Part shown: positions 8,476 to 18,530 of the stretch, in pieces | Layout of the letters: each line of letters starts with the position of its first letter | How positions within the stretch are numbered: position 1 is the stretch's first letter | NCBI GenBank assembly: GCA_030849805.1 | Contig: JASANZ010002091.1 | Coordinates: 1 to 44,184 of the forward strand | Direction of reading: 5' to 3' | DNA: 44,184 bases | Source of the DNA: Sergeia podlipaevii | Lineage: Eukaryota > Euglenozoa > Kinetoplastea > Trypanosomatida > Trypanosomatidae | Translations under genes and position numbers: made by a program | Notes under the pieces: generated by a model | The model's database searches: none | Seen by the model: only the letters and a program-made list of their open reading frames with translations | Told to the model about the DNA's origin: nothing

Positions 8476-11400
8476 ATGGAGGAATTGTTCATCAAAGTGA
8501 TAACGGGGCTTCCCTTGCAGGACCATCGCGAGGATCAAATCCAAGCTGCGCAGTACACCATTCTGACAGCTCAAGCTCCGTGTCCTAAAGATCGCATTAA
8601 GTTGCTTCAGAGCAGACTGCAGACTTCAACGGAAACGAGTTCTGCGCAGAATGCTAGCTATTTGCTAAACACATGCATTGTCGCGGATCTTGTTCCTGAT
8701 GATGCAGAGGAAATGGTGGAGAATCTCACGCAGATCGCTCAACAGCACCCCAACTGGCACGAGTTTGTTCGATGGGTCTGTGCGCTGATCCACTACTACT
8801 GCACTGATGACGTCACTCTCTCGATTTTCTCTGAATTTGAGGTGCCGCAGGTGGCGGTTCGTAGCCTTCACGATTTCCCCCAGAATCGTCCCCTTGTTCT
8901 GGCAGCGTGCGTTCTACTTTCGCACTTTAACTTTTACAACATTGGAGATGGCATTACTCAATTGTCCAACATACTAAAAATTTACAGCGCTGATCTTCTT
9001 ATTGCCAAATCGGCAAGCCGCGCCATTGCAGAGTTTACGTCGTACTCGAAGGACATTCCACAGCGTTTTGCAGAGTCTAATAGCGAGTTTGTGGACGCAG
9101 ATGGGATGGCAGCTGTTGAGGTAGTGCTGCGTGATCACCTGGAGGACGAAGAGATCACAACCTATGCGGCGCGCATTGCCGCCAATGTGACGAGCTCTGG
9201 CCACGCAAGTACTGTGGACCCCGACTCGCCACTGATGATGTATTTCGCAGATGCACTGGCTCGCTATCCACAGTCAGAGCTCTTGTGCAGCCACGTGCTG
9301 CGTGTGTTTAGCAACTTACCACGCTCTCAGTACATTGACTGGGAGAAGTTTTCTTCTCTCTTTTCCACCACATCTTATGAACTTGTCGCGCTTGAGTGCA
9401 TTCACTTTCTCAGTGGTGTGGCGATCAATATGAAGGAGATGAAACACAAAATTTACTCCACCGGCTGCGTTCCCCGCGTTTTAGACGCGATGCGCAAACA
9501 CGAAAGTAATGCCAGCATCCAAGAAGAGGCATGCAGTCTATTATCTTACCTCTCTTTTGACTCTGAAGCTATCACGGCGAGTATTACGGAGTCTGGTGGG
9601 CTTCTTCTCGTGCTCAATGCCATGCGCAAGTATCCAGAGAATGAAGACTTACAAATGGCCGCATGCGCCGCGCTTTCTGGGTTGACCTTCAACAATCAAG
9701 CGGGGCAGCAGGTGATCGTTGACAATAAAGGGGTTGCACTCATTGTAGACGCCATGCGCCGAGGCAAGAAGGCCAGGCTGCAGGAAAACGGTTGCCTTGC
9801 CATTGGTACTATGTGCTGGAACAGTGATCTCAAGGCAGACGTTGTGCGCCTTGGTGGTGTGCAGGTTATCATGAAGGCACTGGATGATCATTACACTAGC
9901 TCTGGCCTTGTCAAGAACGCTTGCCGAGCTTTGGCGCAGGTGGCATTTAATTGTGAGCGCTACCGTGACGAAATGAGTGCCAAGGGCGTAATTCCACTTA
10001 TTATTCGTGGTATGGAGCAGCACCCGAGTTATGATCGAGCGCAAATGCACGGATGCGTTGCACTCTCGTATTTATCGTGGACCAATGAGGGCAATGCAGC
10101 CCAGATCACGGCAAATCGCGGGTACAAGGTGGTGGTAGATGCAATGCGGAATCACACTAACAATCACGAGGTTCAGGAACACGCGTGCCGTGCCCTCGCG
10201 AATATAAGTAACGTTTCGCTCGAGGACTCTGCGGCGGCGCTGGAGCAGATTGTGGCTGCCATGCGGAGACACGAGCACGTAAATGAGGTGCAAGAGGAGG
10301 CGTGTCGGGCAATCGTGACGCTCTCCCTGATCTCTCCTGCAAATAAAGACTGCTTGTTTGAGCTCAAAGGCGCTGAGGCGGTGGTGACGGCGATGCGGAA
10401 CTTTCCCCATATTCAGCTGGTACAGCAGGAGGCCTGCAACGCACTCGCACATTTGGCCTACGAACACGCCAACTTGAACAGCGCCGTCACCGAACTTGGC
10501 GGAGTAGCGTTGCTGTTGACGGCTATGCGTACACACCAGAGGAGTCCCAAGGTGCAGCTCAACGCCTGCGGTGGCCTTTGCGCGCTTGCGTTTGATAACA
10601 CAGTGGCGCAACAGCAAATCTTTGATCTTGGCGGTGTGAAGTGTGTCATTCACGCTATGGATAACTTTGAGCGGTTGCGTATGCTGGAACTTGGGTGCTC
10701 TGTATTGGGTACATTGGCGTGGAACACGGACATTAAGGAGCGTGTAGCGGTGGAGGCTATTCCTGAGATTCTCAAGGCTATGCGCATCCATGAAAGCAGC
10801 CCACTGCTGCAGAAGTCAACATGCCGCGCCATCTCGCAGTTTGCGTTCAATTCAGAAAGCAATCGGCAGCTGCTCGCCGAGTCAGGTGCAATCCCTCTCA
10901 TTGTGAACGCCATGCGCTCTCACCTGACGACAGAGAAGCTTATCGTACATGCCGTCAAAGCACTCACATACCTGTGCTGGGAGAACAGTCAGGTAGCTGA
11001 AACTATCATCAACGAGCACGTGGAGGAGGTTTTGCAATGTATCGTAGAGCACTATGCACACACACAGCGTGTGTACAGTGAGGCAGTGCACTTATCCAAA
11101 ATTCTTTTTCGTAAGACCACAGGCAGCCCGAGCCCGAATCAGCGGCTCATGTCCCCGCCTGTCGCTTCTCCTCAGCCCATTAGCCAGACCCCAGGACCTA
11201 GCTTGCACTGCCACGATGATCTTGCTCCTCCAACTCCTCCTCAGAGAGAGAGGGATGAGCATCATTTTTACCAGATGCCCGTGGACGGCCCACAGCAGTA
11301 TGCGTACGTGGATCCTCAAAGCAATGGCGGAGGTGAGCTCAATGGCCGCGGCTTGGGACGGGGCCGTGGCGGTCGAGGTGGTCGTGGCGCTCCTCGTGGT

Positions 11401-11880
11401 GGAGGCAGAGGAGGAGGCGGTAGTGGTGGAGACCGCGGCAGGGGCCGTGGCCGTGGTGTGCTAAGAGGCCGAGGGGGCCCTGTTCCTGCTGCCGGCGTAC
11501 CTCCTTCCTCCGGGGGTGTAGTGAGTGCTTTTGATGACGCGGTCGACGCTCGCTTCGCCAGACACGTAAATTACGCAGACCATCGCAGTGGGGGCGAAGG
11601 TGGACGGCGCAGGAATGGCGACAGCGAAGATTTGTGGGATGATCCAGATCCAGGCACGTATCATGGTAATCGCCAGCGTGGACAGATGAATTGGCAGCAG
11701 CAGCAGCAGCAGCAACTAAGCGACGAAGCCCCGCTGCACCATTCCGAACCAGCCACAAATGAAGGCGGGAATGCTAGTGAAGATCATCGTGGAGGTGGCG
11801 GCGCGCGCAGGTATGGAGCGTACCGTGGTGGCAGAGGCGGGGGAGGTCGGCGTGGGGGTGGCGGCGTGCCGCGACAGTAA
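8476..11880 (+). CDS. armadillo-repeat protein with RGG tail
   Basis: A 1134-residue protein. The frame extends upstream only through the TTA repeat (poly-Ile), so ATG 8476 (MEELFIKVITGL) is the start. Residues 1-320 form helical HEAT/ARM-like sequence. From about 325 to 875 at least a dozen armadillo repeats of roughly 42 residues follow, recognisable by recurring I/V-x-AMR-x-H, QxxACxAL and GG-V units, close in style to Vac8-type ARM repeats. Residues 890-945 are Pro/Ser-rich. Residues 950-1000 are a dense RG/RGG box (GRGRGGRGGRGAPRGGG), then comes a Gln7 run, and a second RGG patch closes the protein. ARM solenoids bind proteins, and RGG boxes bind RNA and are arginine-methylation targets. 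The combination suggests an RNP scaffold; this is inference. Confidence 0.88.
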   Translation: MEELFIKVITGLPLQDHREDQIQAAQYTILTAQAPCPKDRIKLLQSRLQTSTETSSAQNASYLLNTCIVADLVPDDAEEMVENLTQIAQQHPNWHEFVRWVCALIHYYCTDDVTLSIFSEFEVPQVAVRSLHDFPQNRPLVLAACVLLSHFNFYNIGDGITQLSNILKIYSADLLIAKSASRAIAEFTSYSKDIPQRFAESNSEFVDADGMAAVEVVLRDHLEDEEITTYAARIAANVTSSGHASTVDPDSPLMMYFADALARYPQSELLCSHVLRVFSNLPRSQYIDWEKFSSLFSTTSYELVALECIHFLSGVAINMKEMKHKIYSTGCVPRVLDAMRKHESNASIQEEACSLLSYLSFDSEAITASITESGGLLLVLNAMRKYPENEDLQMAACAALSGLTFNNQAGQQVIVDNKGVALIVDAMRRGKKARLQENGCLAIGTMCWNSDLKADVVRLGGVQVIMKALDDHYTSSGLVKNACRALAQVAFNCERYRDEMSAKGVIPLIIRGMEQHPSYDRAQMHGCVALSYLSWTNEGNAAQITANRGYKVVVDAMRNHTNNHEVQEHACRALANISNVSLEDSAAALEQIVAAMRRHEHVNEVQEEACRAIVTLSLISPANKDCLFELKGAEAVVTAMRNFPHIQLVQQEACNALAHLAYEHANLNSAVTELGGVALLLTAMRTHQRSPKVQLNACGGLCALAFDNTVAQQQIFDLGGVKCVIHAMDNFERLRMLELGCSVLGTLAWNTDIKERVAVEAIPEILKAMRIHESSPLLQKSTCRAISQFAFNSESNRQLLAESGAIPLIVNAMRSHLTTEKLIVHAVKALTYLCWENSQVAETIINEHVEEVLQCIVEHYAHTQRVYSEAVHLSKILFRKTTGSPSPNQRLMSPPVASPQPISQTPGPSLHCHDDLAPPTPPQRERDEHHFYQMPVDGPQQYAYVDPQSNGGGELNGRGLGRGRGGRGGRGAPRGGGRGGGGSGGDRGRGRGRGVLRGRGGPVPAAGVPPSSGGVVSAFDDAVDARFARHVNYADHRSGGEGGRRRNGDSEDLWDDPDPGTYHGNRQRGQMNWQQQQQQQLSDEAPLHHSEPATNEGGNASEDHRGGGGARRYGAYRGGRGGGGRRGGGGVPRQ
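11695..11715 (+). repeat. CAG/CAA run encoding Gln7
   Basis: Six CAG codons and one CAA in the tail of the ARM-RGG protein. A short polyglutamine stretch prone to length change. Confidence 0.9.
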
Positions 11881-12971
11881 GTGTACACTGATCACGTTTC
11901 TTTCTCACATTATTTGCATAGGCTTCTGCAGCGTGTTTTTCTCTTTTTAATGCCCTTTGTGCATATGGGTAAGTAAAGGAGAATAATGGGGGAAGGGAGG
12001 GGTTTGTGGACACTTTACGCGTGATTTGGCTGCTGTTCACTACAGCCAAAGGTGAGAGAAAAAAAGAACGAAATAGCAACTTTTTTTTTCGAGGTGGTGA
12101 GTTTTTTTCAATTTAGATACATGATAGCAAGTGGTCTTTTTTATTCCTTTTGCCTCCCTGAAGTATGCAGTGCTTCTTTGCACTTTGCGCTACGCTTTGG
12201 CTTTACTACCTACGTATGAAGTTATGTTTCTTGTCTGCTTCATGAAAATTCACTTTTCAAGACTAAATGTTAATCTGTGTACATATATATTTCTGAAATG
12301 GGCACTTTTGTTTACAGGCGAAGCGTTGCACGTTTGTACCGATTTGACAACAAGCTGATACGCACCTATGAACGCTCCAAGTGGAGTCAGCCGGTTTCTT
12401 TTCTCTTTTTTCTTTCTTTGCGAGACTAAGGCCAGGAGCGACGTATCATTTTCCATATCTACTGCTCAATGTAATGTGGTGAGAAGCCAAAAGATCAGTG
12501 TGCGCATACTCCGTAGGCGATAGAACGAGGACACCACGATAAAAAATTATTGTCGCAACCTCATGGTTGGGGTGCGACGGGAGAGTGCAAACAAGCGAAC
12601 AAATAGGTGGAGATTGCTCTCGGCTGCTTAACAACTTCAATACATGATCATATACACTCTTCCTTTACATGTTGTTTTTGTCTTTCCTTCTTTCTTTTTT
12701 TTTTTTTTGGAACTATTTTGCTGCAGAGTTCTAATTACAGAAAAAAATTCTACCAATACCCTTCAAATCTATATTTTTGATTGCCTCTTATAACTTGCTC
12801 ACATCCTTACTATTAGTAGCTAGGTATCTTTCCCCTTTTCTTTTTTTGAAAGGCTGCGCAACACGTCAAAAAGTTTCTTTTTGCACACATCGCAGTTCTT
12901 TTTTGCAAATATATATTGCTTTCCCCCTTTTTTTCTTTAGGTAGCGGCACAAACACACTCACCCAAAAATC
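11881..12971. other. 1.1 kb intergenic region
   Basis: AT-rich spacer between the ARM-RGG gene and the small RIIa gene. It contains T runs (12082-12089, 12697-12708) and short open frames of no recognisable content on both strands. It probably holds the 3' UTR of the upstream gene. Confidence 0.5.
12918..12940 (+). promoter_or_regulatory. probable SL trans-splice acceptor
   Basis: The tract CTTTCCCCCTTTTTTTCTTTAG has AG at 12939-12940, 31 nt before ATG 12972. One of the clearest acceptors in the window. Confidence 0.75.
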
Positions 12972-13334
12972 ATGAGCATTCCTGAGTGGACCAAGGACGA
13001 GCAGTCGATAGATGCTGCCAAGAACTACTTACGACAAGGCGGCACGGTGGATTTCTTTGAGACAGTCGCTCGAAGCATTCTACACAATCACCCAGAGGAT
13101 CCTGCGCGGCACGCTCTTGAGATGGTGAACGACATTATTGAAGGAAGGGAGCTTTCTCCTATTACAGATTTTCATCCAAAGAAACTGGACGATAGCCCAT
13201 ACATGCGCAGAACGAACATAAGCGAGTTCTTAGACGAGTGGGTGCTGGCAATGCTGCGGGAGCGGCCGGATTCGGAGACGGAGGCGATAGAGTTCCACAA
13301 GAGGTACTTGGAGTCTTTGATTTCGAATAGCTGA
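12972..13334 (+). CDS. small protein with two RIIa/DPY-30-like motifs
   Basis: A 120-residue acidic protein, supported as a gene by a strong acceptor 31 nt upstream. Residues 17-55 (AKNYLRQGGTVDFF, then HPEDP) follow the pattern of the RIIa dimerisation/docking helix pair: aromatic-Leu start, hydrophobic heptads, then a basic/Pro turn before the second helix. Residues 77-116 (ISEFLDEWV, LRERPDSE, EFHKRYLESL) repeat the same layout and resemble DPY-30-type sequences. RIIa-like motifs dimerise and dock amphipathic helices of A-kinase-anchoring-like proteins, often in flagellar complexes. A flagellar or scaffold role is plausible but inferred. There is no targeting peptide or membrane segment. 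Confidence 0.78.
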   Translation: MSIPEWTKDEQSIDAAKNYLRQGGTVDFFETVARSILHNHPEDPARHALEMVNDIIEGRELSPITDFHPKKLDDSPYMRRTNISEFLDEWVLAMLRERPDSETEAIEFHKRYLESLISNS

Positions 13335-13910
13335 TGATGCTGGATACCTCATGCGCGAACTTGCAGTACACACTTTTTTCTCCCCTGCCCTTTCCTCCCA
13401 TCACATGTCGGTATATGTGTATGTACACGTATCTTAGGGAGCGAGAGTTACTTGTTGTGTTTTGAGTTTACTTGATACAATCGACGTAAGACAGAATCCA
13501 TTTTTTTTTTCTTTCTAGAACACAACTATATATATGTGTCTGTGGGTGTGCAAATCAAAATAATAGTTACTGTTGAAAGAGCAAGGGAGAGCTTTCTACA
13601 CTCCTGGCCATCTTTCCTCATTGGCGCAACAAGAGTGACGTACTGCGAGTGGATGAGCATGAGTATGATCGTAATAGTCCACCTTTTCACTTCTTTTTTT
13701 ATTTTTGTTGTGATATGTAGCAACAGAAATATACAAGACATATATTTTTTTAAAGTTACTATTATCTTGTATTCTATCGATCAAAAAGAAAAGCAAAATA
13801 AAGGCCGAATCTTTGCCAGCTTCCAGTGCAATTGATTTTGCATTCTAGACACAAGAAGCACGAGAGAAAAGCAATAACAAAAAAAAAATCCACATAAGAC
13901 TGCCAGCGAC
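13335..13910. other. intergenic region
   Basis: About 575 bp, AT-rich, with a T run at 13500-13510 followed by CTTTCTAG (AG 13517-13518). If this acceptor is used, the 5' UTR of the next gene is about 390 nt and contains short open frames; AG 13845-13846 is an alternative. No gene recognised. Confidence 0.5.
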
Positions 13911-15776
13911 ATGATACGCTTTTTCTTTCGAACAACCTTAGCTGCGCGGACGACCACCTCTCAGCAGTTGGCGATTTCGCAAAGAAGTATTTTTCTCACT
14001 TCCGCGTTTTTGCATCAGAGAGGCGGTGCCGGCGGGTACCAGGGCAACAACAGCACCTATCAGCGTGGATACAACAACGGTGGCGGGCAGAAGCAGCGAC
14101 AGCAACAGTACGACGGCAGTGGCAACAGCAGAGGTTCTTACGGCGGACAACGAGGTGGTGGTAGCAACTACCCCCCATCTCGGCAGCAGCAGCGACCGGG
14201 TCAATCACAACGCCCTGATGCTCCCAGAAGACCAGAACAGTTTTTAGCTGAGAATGCGCAGAGCCTGTTGGAGATGAAATCAGCGTTGAGAAAAGCCACA
14301 TCTGAGAGAGAGCGCGCCGCTATCACCATGGAGGCACGAAGGTTGATTCGCAGAGTTCGAATAGACCCGTCAACACAGGATGAAAAGTCTGCCATCAATA
14401 TTCTTAACTGCGCTGTCGCATTTCGTAGCAGGCCAGCGGAGGCAGTTCTGGCCTTATGCCAATGGTGCCGCAGTAATGTATCTGGCCTTGCTCCACAGAA
14501 TGTGGCTCTCTATGCGAATGCGCTCGGAACTTTCAGCATTCCAGAAAGGGATGTTATCCTTCTCAAAGAGGTTAGCCCAGTGGTGCAAGCAGTGCTAAAG
14601 GAAATGACCCCTGTTGAAGTGATCATGGTACTTCAGGCGTTTGGTCGGGCAGGCGTAAAGGAGAATGCTGCGCTGCAGGATCTCATGCTGAAGCAGCTTG
14701 CTTCATGCATTGAGGAACTGCCTTCATCACAACTATCCACGCTTTCGACGGTGCTTGCAGGCAATTCACTAAAGGAACGTGATCCTGAGGCGTGGCGAGG
14801 GCTCGTGGTGCAGATGATGCAGAACGCCATGTCTGAGGTGGAAACAATGCACTCTAAAGACGCAATTACTTTTTTATTGAGCGCGCCTCTTCTTGATCTT
14901 CCTCCGGAGCAACTGTGCGGCCTTATTCGACGTGTCATCGCGGCTGAACGCTTTCACACAGATGAACAGGTGGCAGATCTGTTGTTATATATTTGCAGGA
15001 TACAAAGTACGATTTCCGATCAGAGTCCAGAACTGCGCAGCAATGTGGAGGCGCTCAAGGAGTCCCTTATTAGGCGTCTCGATCGAGTGTCAAACTTTGT
15101 GTCTCTGGTATCTGCTAAACGAATCTGGTCTTGCACACATATCATGGGTCTAGAATTACCATTGCCAGTAATGGGGAGGATGGAAAAGGCAATTGTACAA
15201 CATCTTGCGTATGAAAGCGCACGAGCTCATCTTCTTGCTGATTTGGTTAGAGAAGTCAGCTTTCAAAAGTTGACTTCTCTAGAGCTACTCAATGTGGTAA
15301 GTGATTACTCTGTAGGCATCAAACCCCCGCGTACTGGCTCTCACATTGGCATGCAGCATACTACCGAGTCAATCGGCAGTAGCAGCATCAACAGAGAGCA
15401 TATATACGGACACTACTTTGGTGAATTTGTGCAGCTGCGCTTGGCACTTGAGCACGCCTTCTCGACCAATGGCGCCACGACCGTACCTCCAAGTTTGGCC
15501 ACGGAGCTCCCGCGTGAGCTTGTAAAGCATGTATACGATGCTTCGCCTCGCCACGTACTGATTGCAATTCGTGCTATTTATTTATCACCTGACTGCGCGC
15601 TTCGTAATCACGCTAACGACAAGGAAATTGTTGACGCGGTTATGGCAGGGCTCAGGAATGATAGCAGTCGATTTACTGAGCAGGTGTCGCCAGAGACACT
15701 TACACGGACTGTTGAGCGGTTATCATCTATCCCAGAAGCTCAGTCAATTGTTGCGCTGCTGAAGTCTTCTGTCTAA
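13911..15776 (+). CDS. mitochondrial RGG1-like RNA-binding protein
   Basis: A 621-residue protein. Residues 1-37 (MIRFFFRTTLAARTTTSQQL) form a clear mitochondrial presequence. Residues 38-110 are Gly/Gln/Arg/Asn-rich with RGG-type units (HQRGGAGGYQGNN, GGQRGGGSN). Residues 115-620 are wholly helical with repeated hydrophobic patterns, like the helical-repeat proteins of kinetoplastid mitochondria. This layout and its place near a RAC-type kinase and adenosine kinase match my memory of the T. brucei TbRGG1 locus, an oligo(U)-binding protein linked to the gRNA/RNA-editing substrate complexes. The orthology is inferred from architecture and synteny, not from alignment. It could instead be another mitochondrial helical-repeat protein. 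Confidence 0.75.
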   Translation: MIRFFFRTTLAARTTTSQQLAISQRSIFLTSAFLHQRGGAGGYQGNNSTYQRGYNNGGGQKQRQQQYDGSGNSRGSYGGQRGGGSNYPPSRQQQRPGQSQRPDAPRRPEQFLAENAQSLLEMKSALRKATSERERAAITMEARRLIRRVRIDPSTQDEKSAINILNCAVAFRSRPAEAVLALCQWCRSNVSGLAPQNVALYANALGTFSIPERDVILLKEVSPVVQAVLKEMTPVEVIMVLQAFGRAGVKENAALQDLMLKQLASCIEELPSSQLSTLSTVLAGNSLKERDPEAWRGLVVQMMQNAMSEVETMHSKDAITFLLSAPLLDLPPEQLCGLIRRVIAAERFHTDEQVADLLLYICRIQSTISDQSPELRSNVEALKESLIRRLDRVSNFVSLVSAKRIWSCTHIMGLELPLPVMGRMEKAIVQHLAYESARAHLLADLVREVSFQKLTSLELLNVVSDYSVGIKPPRTGSHIGMQHTTESIGSSSINREHIYGHYFGEFVQLRLALEHAFSTNGATTVPPSLATELPRELVKHVYDASPRHVLIAIRAIYLSPDCALRNHANDKEIVDAVMAGLRNDSSRFTEQVSPETLTRTVERLSSIPEAQSIVALLKSSV

Positions 15777-16472
15777 GAGAGAGAAAAGAAAAAAGAAAGG
15801 TGTAGGAGAGGATGTTTCGTAGATAGCACAGCTAAGCACCTCTTTGAATAGTATTGCGCAGCACCTTATTTGTGCCTTTTACTTCTTTGCTTTTTTCCAT
15901 CACAGTGAACTGACTTTTCCGATTGGAGATGATAAAGGTGGTGGTTTTGTACCATTTTGTCTTCCGCTGTGAAGGGAACAGGAAAAGGGCATTTTTTGTT
16001 CACCATCTTCAACTCTTTATATAAACACCACAGATATCACTCAATACGTACAAATCCTATACATACAAGCACACTCATAGGGAGAGAGAGAGCAAACGAC
16101 GACGGTGGAGATAGTCACATCAACATGATTACCAGTATCATCAATTCCTGACCAAGCTGCGCTACAGAGTATCTTACTTCTATTCCGTTCTTTAGCAATA
16201 ACAATCGGAGCAAATTCATCTTTTTCTCTTTTTTCTTGCGCACGTTTGATGCCTACATCCTTGTTTTTTCACCTTATAACTACATACATAAATTACATAG
16301 TTTCGTACCAGGCTTGTACTTTTTCACTTGTAATATTTTTTTAACACGTTTTTTTTTTTGTACAGACACTTGACACGTGTTCACTTCTCAATAGCAGAAA
16401 ATACATCCTACATAGACAGTACATCAATAAGGAATTTGCGTGTATCCACCAGCGCAACGAAAGATCACCCAC
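15777..16472. other. intergenic region
   Basis: About 700 bp, AT-rich, with no recognised gene. It ends in the T12 tract and acceptor for the next gene. Confidence 0.5.
16346..16365 (+). promoter_or_regulatory. probable SL trans-splice acceptor
   Basis: A T run followed by GTACAG (AG 16364-16365). No ATG occurs between this AG and 16473, so the leader is about 107 nt and the start codon is unambiguous. Confidence 0.65.
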
Positions 16473-18530
16473 ATGTCAGGCTTCTGGAGCTTTCGCGAGC
16501 CCGTGGTGGATGCCTCGAGTTCAAAGGATCCAACAATACGATGTCTCACAACGACCACAGTCCTTCCGGTTGGAGTTGAGTACGCCGCCACTGTCCTGGT
16601 TAGTGGGAACAACGACAACAACCACCCGTTGCATTGGCGTGACACAAGTGCACAGAGTGAAGAGGAGCCCACACTCATCGAAATGGACGCGTCCGTGACA
16701 GAGGACACATACACGAGCACTGTTCTCGGAAAGTGCTCATTTCAGGTTTCTGCACTACCTGTTGCCACTGCTTCTTCTGCGGATTCTTCTGGCGCCACGG
16801 GGGAGCTTCCTGAAACTCGCCAACCTGCCCAGGTTTTGCATGAAGTCACTGGCACAGCTTTGGAGGGGGAGACGGAGCGAGAGGTGGCGGTGCAGCAGGT
16901 GCAGCGGGACTGGTGGAGCTCACACCTAGGCATTGACTTGATGCCTTCTGCGAAAGTATGGGGCGAGGGTGATTGTGCTGCTCCTTGCGCCGAGGAATTG
17001 GAGAAGGACGACGAGACATACATTCGTGAGTTGCTTTCAAGCCGGCGGCTGCAGCAGCAGTCAGCGGGTTTTATCACAAAGGCGCTTGGCGCTGATCATC
17101 TTCCTGCATCAGCTGATGAAAGGGTACCGCAGACGCAGCGCAGTGACAATATGAACAAAAATGTTAGAGGTACTTCATCTGCCCAGCGACAACAACAAAG
17201 GGCAAGGAGTAGCCGGAGTGGCCCACCACGGCTGCACACCGCAGAGGTTGTCGCACGAAGGGAGGGGCAGCAACAGTTAGAAGAGAAAGAGGGAGAAGTG
17301 GCTATGGTTGGTGGGATTGTTGAGGCTTCTTCAGCAGTAAAGCATGCTGACTCCGCCTTGCGTGTTCCACTCACTGCATCAACAACGATTGTTCCTGTGC
17401 TGTCTCGCCCGAGCAAGATAAGTGCAACATCCGCCGCCGCCACCCCCGCGTTTGTGCTACGTATGGAGCAGCGCGCCGCCGCCCGTAAGGCTGCTTGGGA
17501 AGAACGCGAGGCTCGCAGACACGCTAAGGAGGAAGAGGACATTATGGAAAGGATGAGGCAACAGGAGCAGTCCCAGCACCTACGGCGACGGGGGACAGAG
17601 AAACTGGAAGATCGACCACCCTTTTCGCTCTTTGGCCTCGGTGTAAAGTCCTTGCAGCCTCTTGTAACGAGTCAACCGCAGCAGGGGCAACGTTTACTCA
17701 AAACGCGAACGCCGTCAGCTCGGCGTAACAACGGTGGCGCGGATGTTACAATAAAGTGCCATTTTCAACCAGCAGCGCAACAACGACAGCAGCAGCACCA
17801 AGAGATGTGCCGTTCCGTCATTCCTCTCAACGATCCCGTTGTTGGCATCGCAGGGACCTCAACGAGAGCAGCAGCAGCCACTGCTAAACAAGGACGCCAG
17901 ATGCACAATGTAGCGTTTGTTGTGGCTGCGATTCAAGGAGAGCTCGCCTACAGCACTGGTACGCTTGCCACACCAGCCGCAGCGGATTCAAGTCCAGCAG
18001 AAGGTGAAGGTGAGACATCACAAGCTGCTCTTTTCAAGGAGCTACACTCTGTTGCCGCCGACTACGCCGCTCTGAGCAGTGTCAGAGGAGTTCTTTCTCT
18101 TTGGCTGCGTCGCTTCCACGTTCGTCAGGAGAGGCGGCTTGCCTTGGAGCAGCATATGCAGCGGCAGCAACGCTCCGGGGCGGCACAGGCGTTGTGGAGG
18201 AAAGAATGCGCTACTATCTGGGCGACTGAGCGAGAGGTCCTATGCTGTGCTGAGGCGGCTCATCGTGCTACCGTCTGGTCAGAGTTCGAGAAGGAGTCTG
18301 CTGTAGTATCAAAGCGAGCACGGCGTTCCTGGGTGGTATGCTACTTGCAGACGCAAAGACAACGTCGTGAGATGTACCTGCTTCGGTGGTACTTTGTGTG
18401 CTGGGTAGCGGTGGAGTCTGAGACCCGGGCAGAACGCGAAGCTAAGGCGTACAGGGCGTACCTGATGGACTGCGCACGACGCACCCTGGAGTCACTTAAC
18501 GTGGATAATGGTGGATGTGATGCCAGTTAA
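16473..18530 (+). CDS. low-complexity protein with Trp-rich C-terminal helices
   Basis: A 685-residue protein of unknown function. ATG 16473 (MSGFWSFREP) is the first ATG after the acceptor; the frame is open a little further upstream but without an ATG. Residues 1-330 are low complexity, rich in Ala, Ser, Gln and Glu. Around residues 330-370 is a charged helix with RMEQRAAARKAAWEEREARR. The last 150 residues are helical and unusually Trp-rich with spaced L-x-x-W units (LSLWLRRFHVRQERR, ALWRKECATIWATERE, LLRWYFVCWVAVE), a pattern reminiscent of Sfi1-type centrin-binding repeats. A basal-body or cytoskeletal role would fit but is speculative. Confidence 0.72.
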   Translation: MSGFWSFREPVVDASSSKDPTIRCLTTTTVLPVGVEYAATVLVSGNNDNNHPLHWRDTSAQSEEEPTLIEMDASVTEDTYTSTVLGKCSFQVSALPVATASSADSSGATGELPETRQPAQVLHEVTGTALEGETEREVAVQQVQRDWWSSHLGIDLMPSAKVWGEGDCAAPCAEELEKDDETYIRELLSSRRLQQQSAGFITKALGADHLPASADERVPQTQRSDNMNKNVRGTSSAQRQQQRARSSRSGPPRLHTAEVVARREGQQQLEEKEGEVAMVGGIVEASSAVKHADSALRVPLTASTTIVPVLSRPSKISATSAAATPAFVLRMEQRAAARKAAWEEREARRHAKEEEDIMERMRQQEQSQHLRRRGTEKLEDRPPFSLFGLGVKSLQPLVTSQPQQGQRLLKTRTPSARRNNGGADVTIKCHFQPAAQQRQQQHQEMCRSVIPLNDPVVGIAGTSTRAAAATAKQGRQMHNVAFVVAAIQGELAYSTGTLATPAAADSSPAEGEGETSQAALFKELHSVAADYAALSSVRGVLSLWLRRFHVRQERRLALEQHMQRQQRSGAAQALWRKECATIWATEREVLCCAEAAHRATVWSEFEKESAVVSKRARRSWVVCYLQTQRQRREMYLLRWYFVCWVAVESETRAEREAKAYRAYLMDCARRTLESLNVDNGGCDAS

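Noticed and set aside
10072..10791. 239-residue antisense frame within the ARM-repeat gene
   Set aside because: Repetitive ARM codons keep the reverse frame open; no independent evidence.
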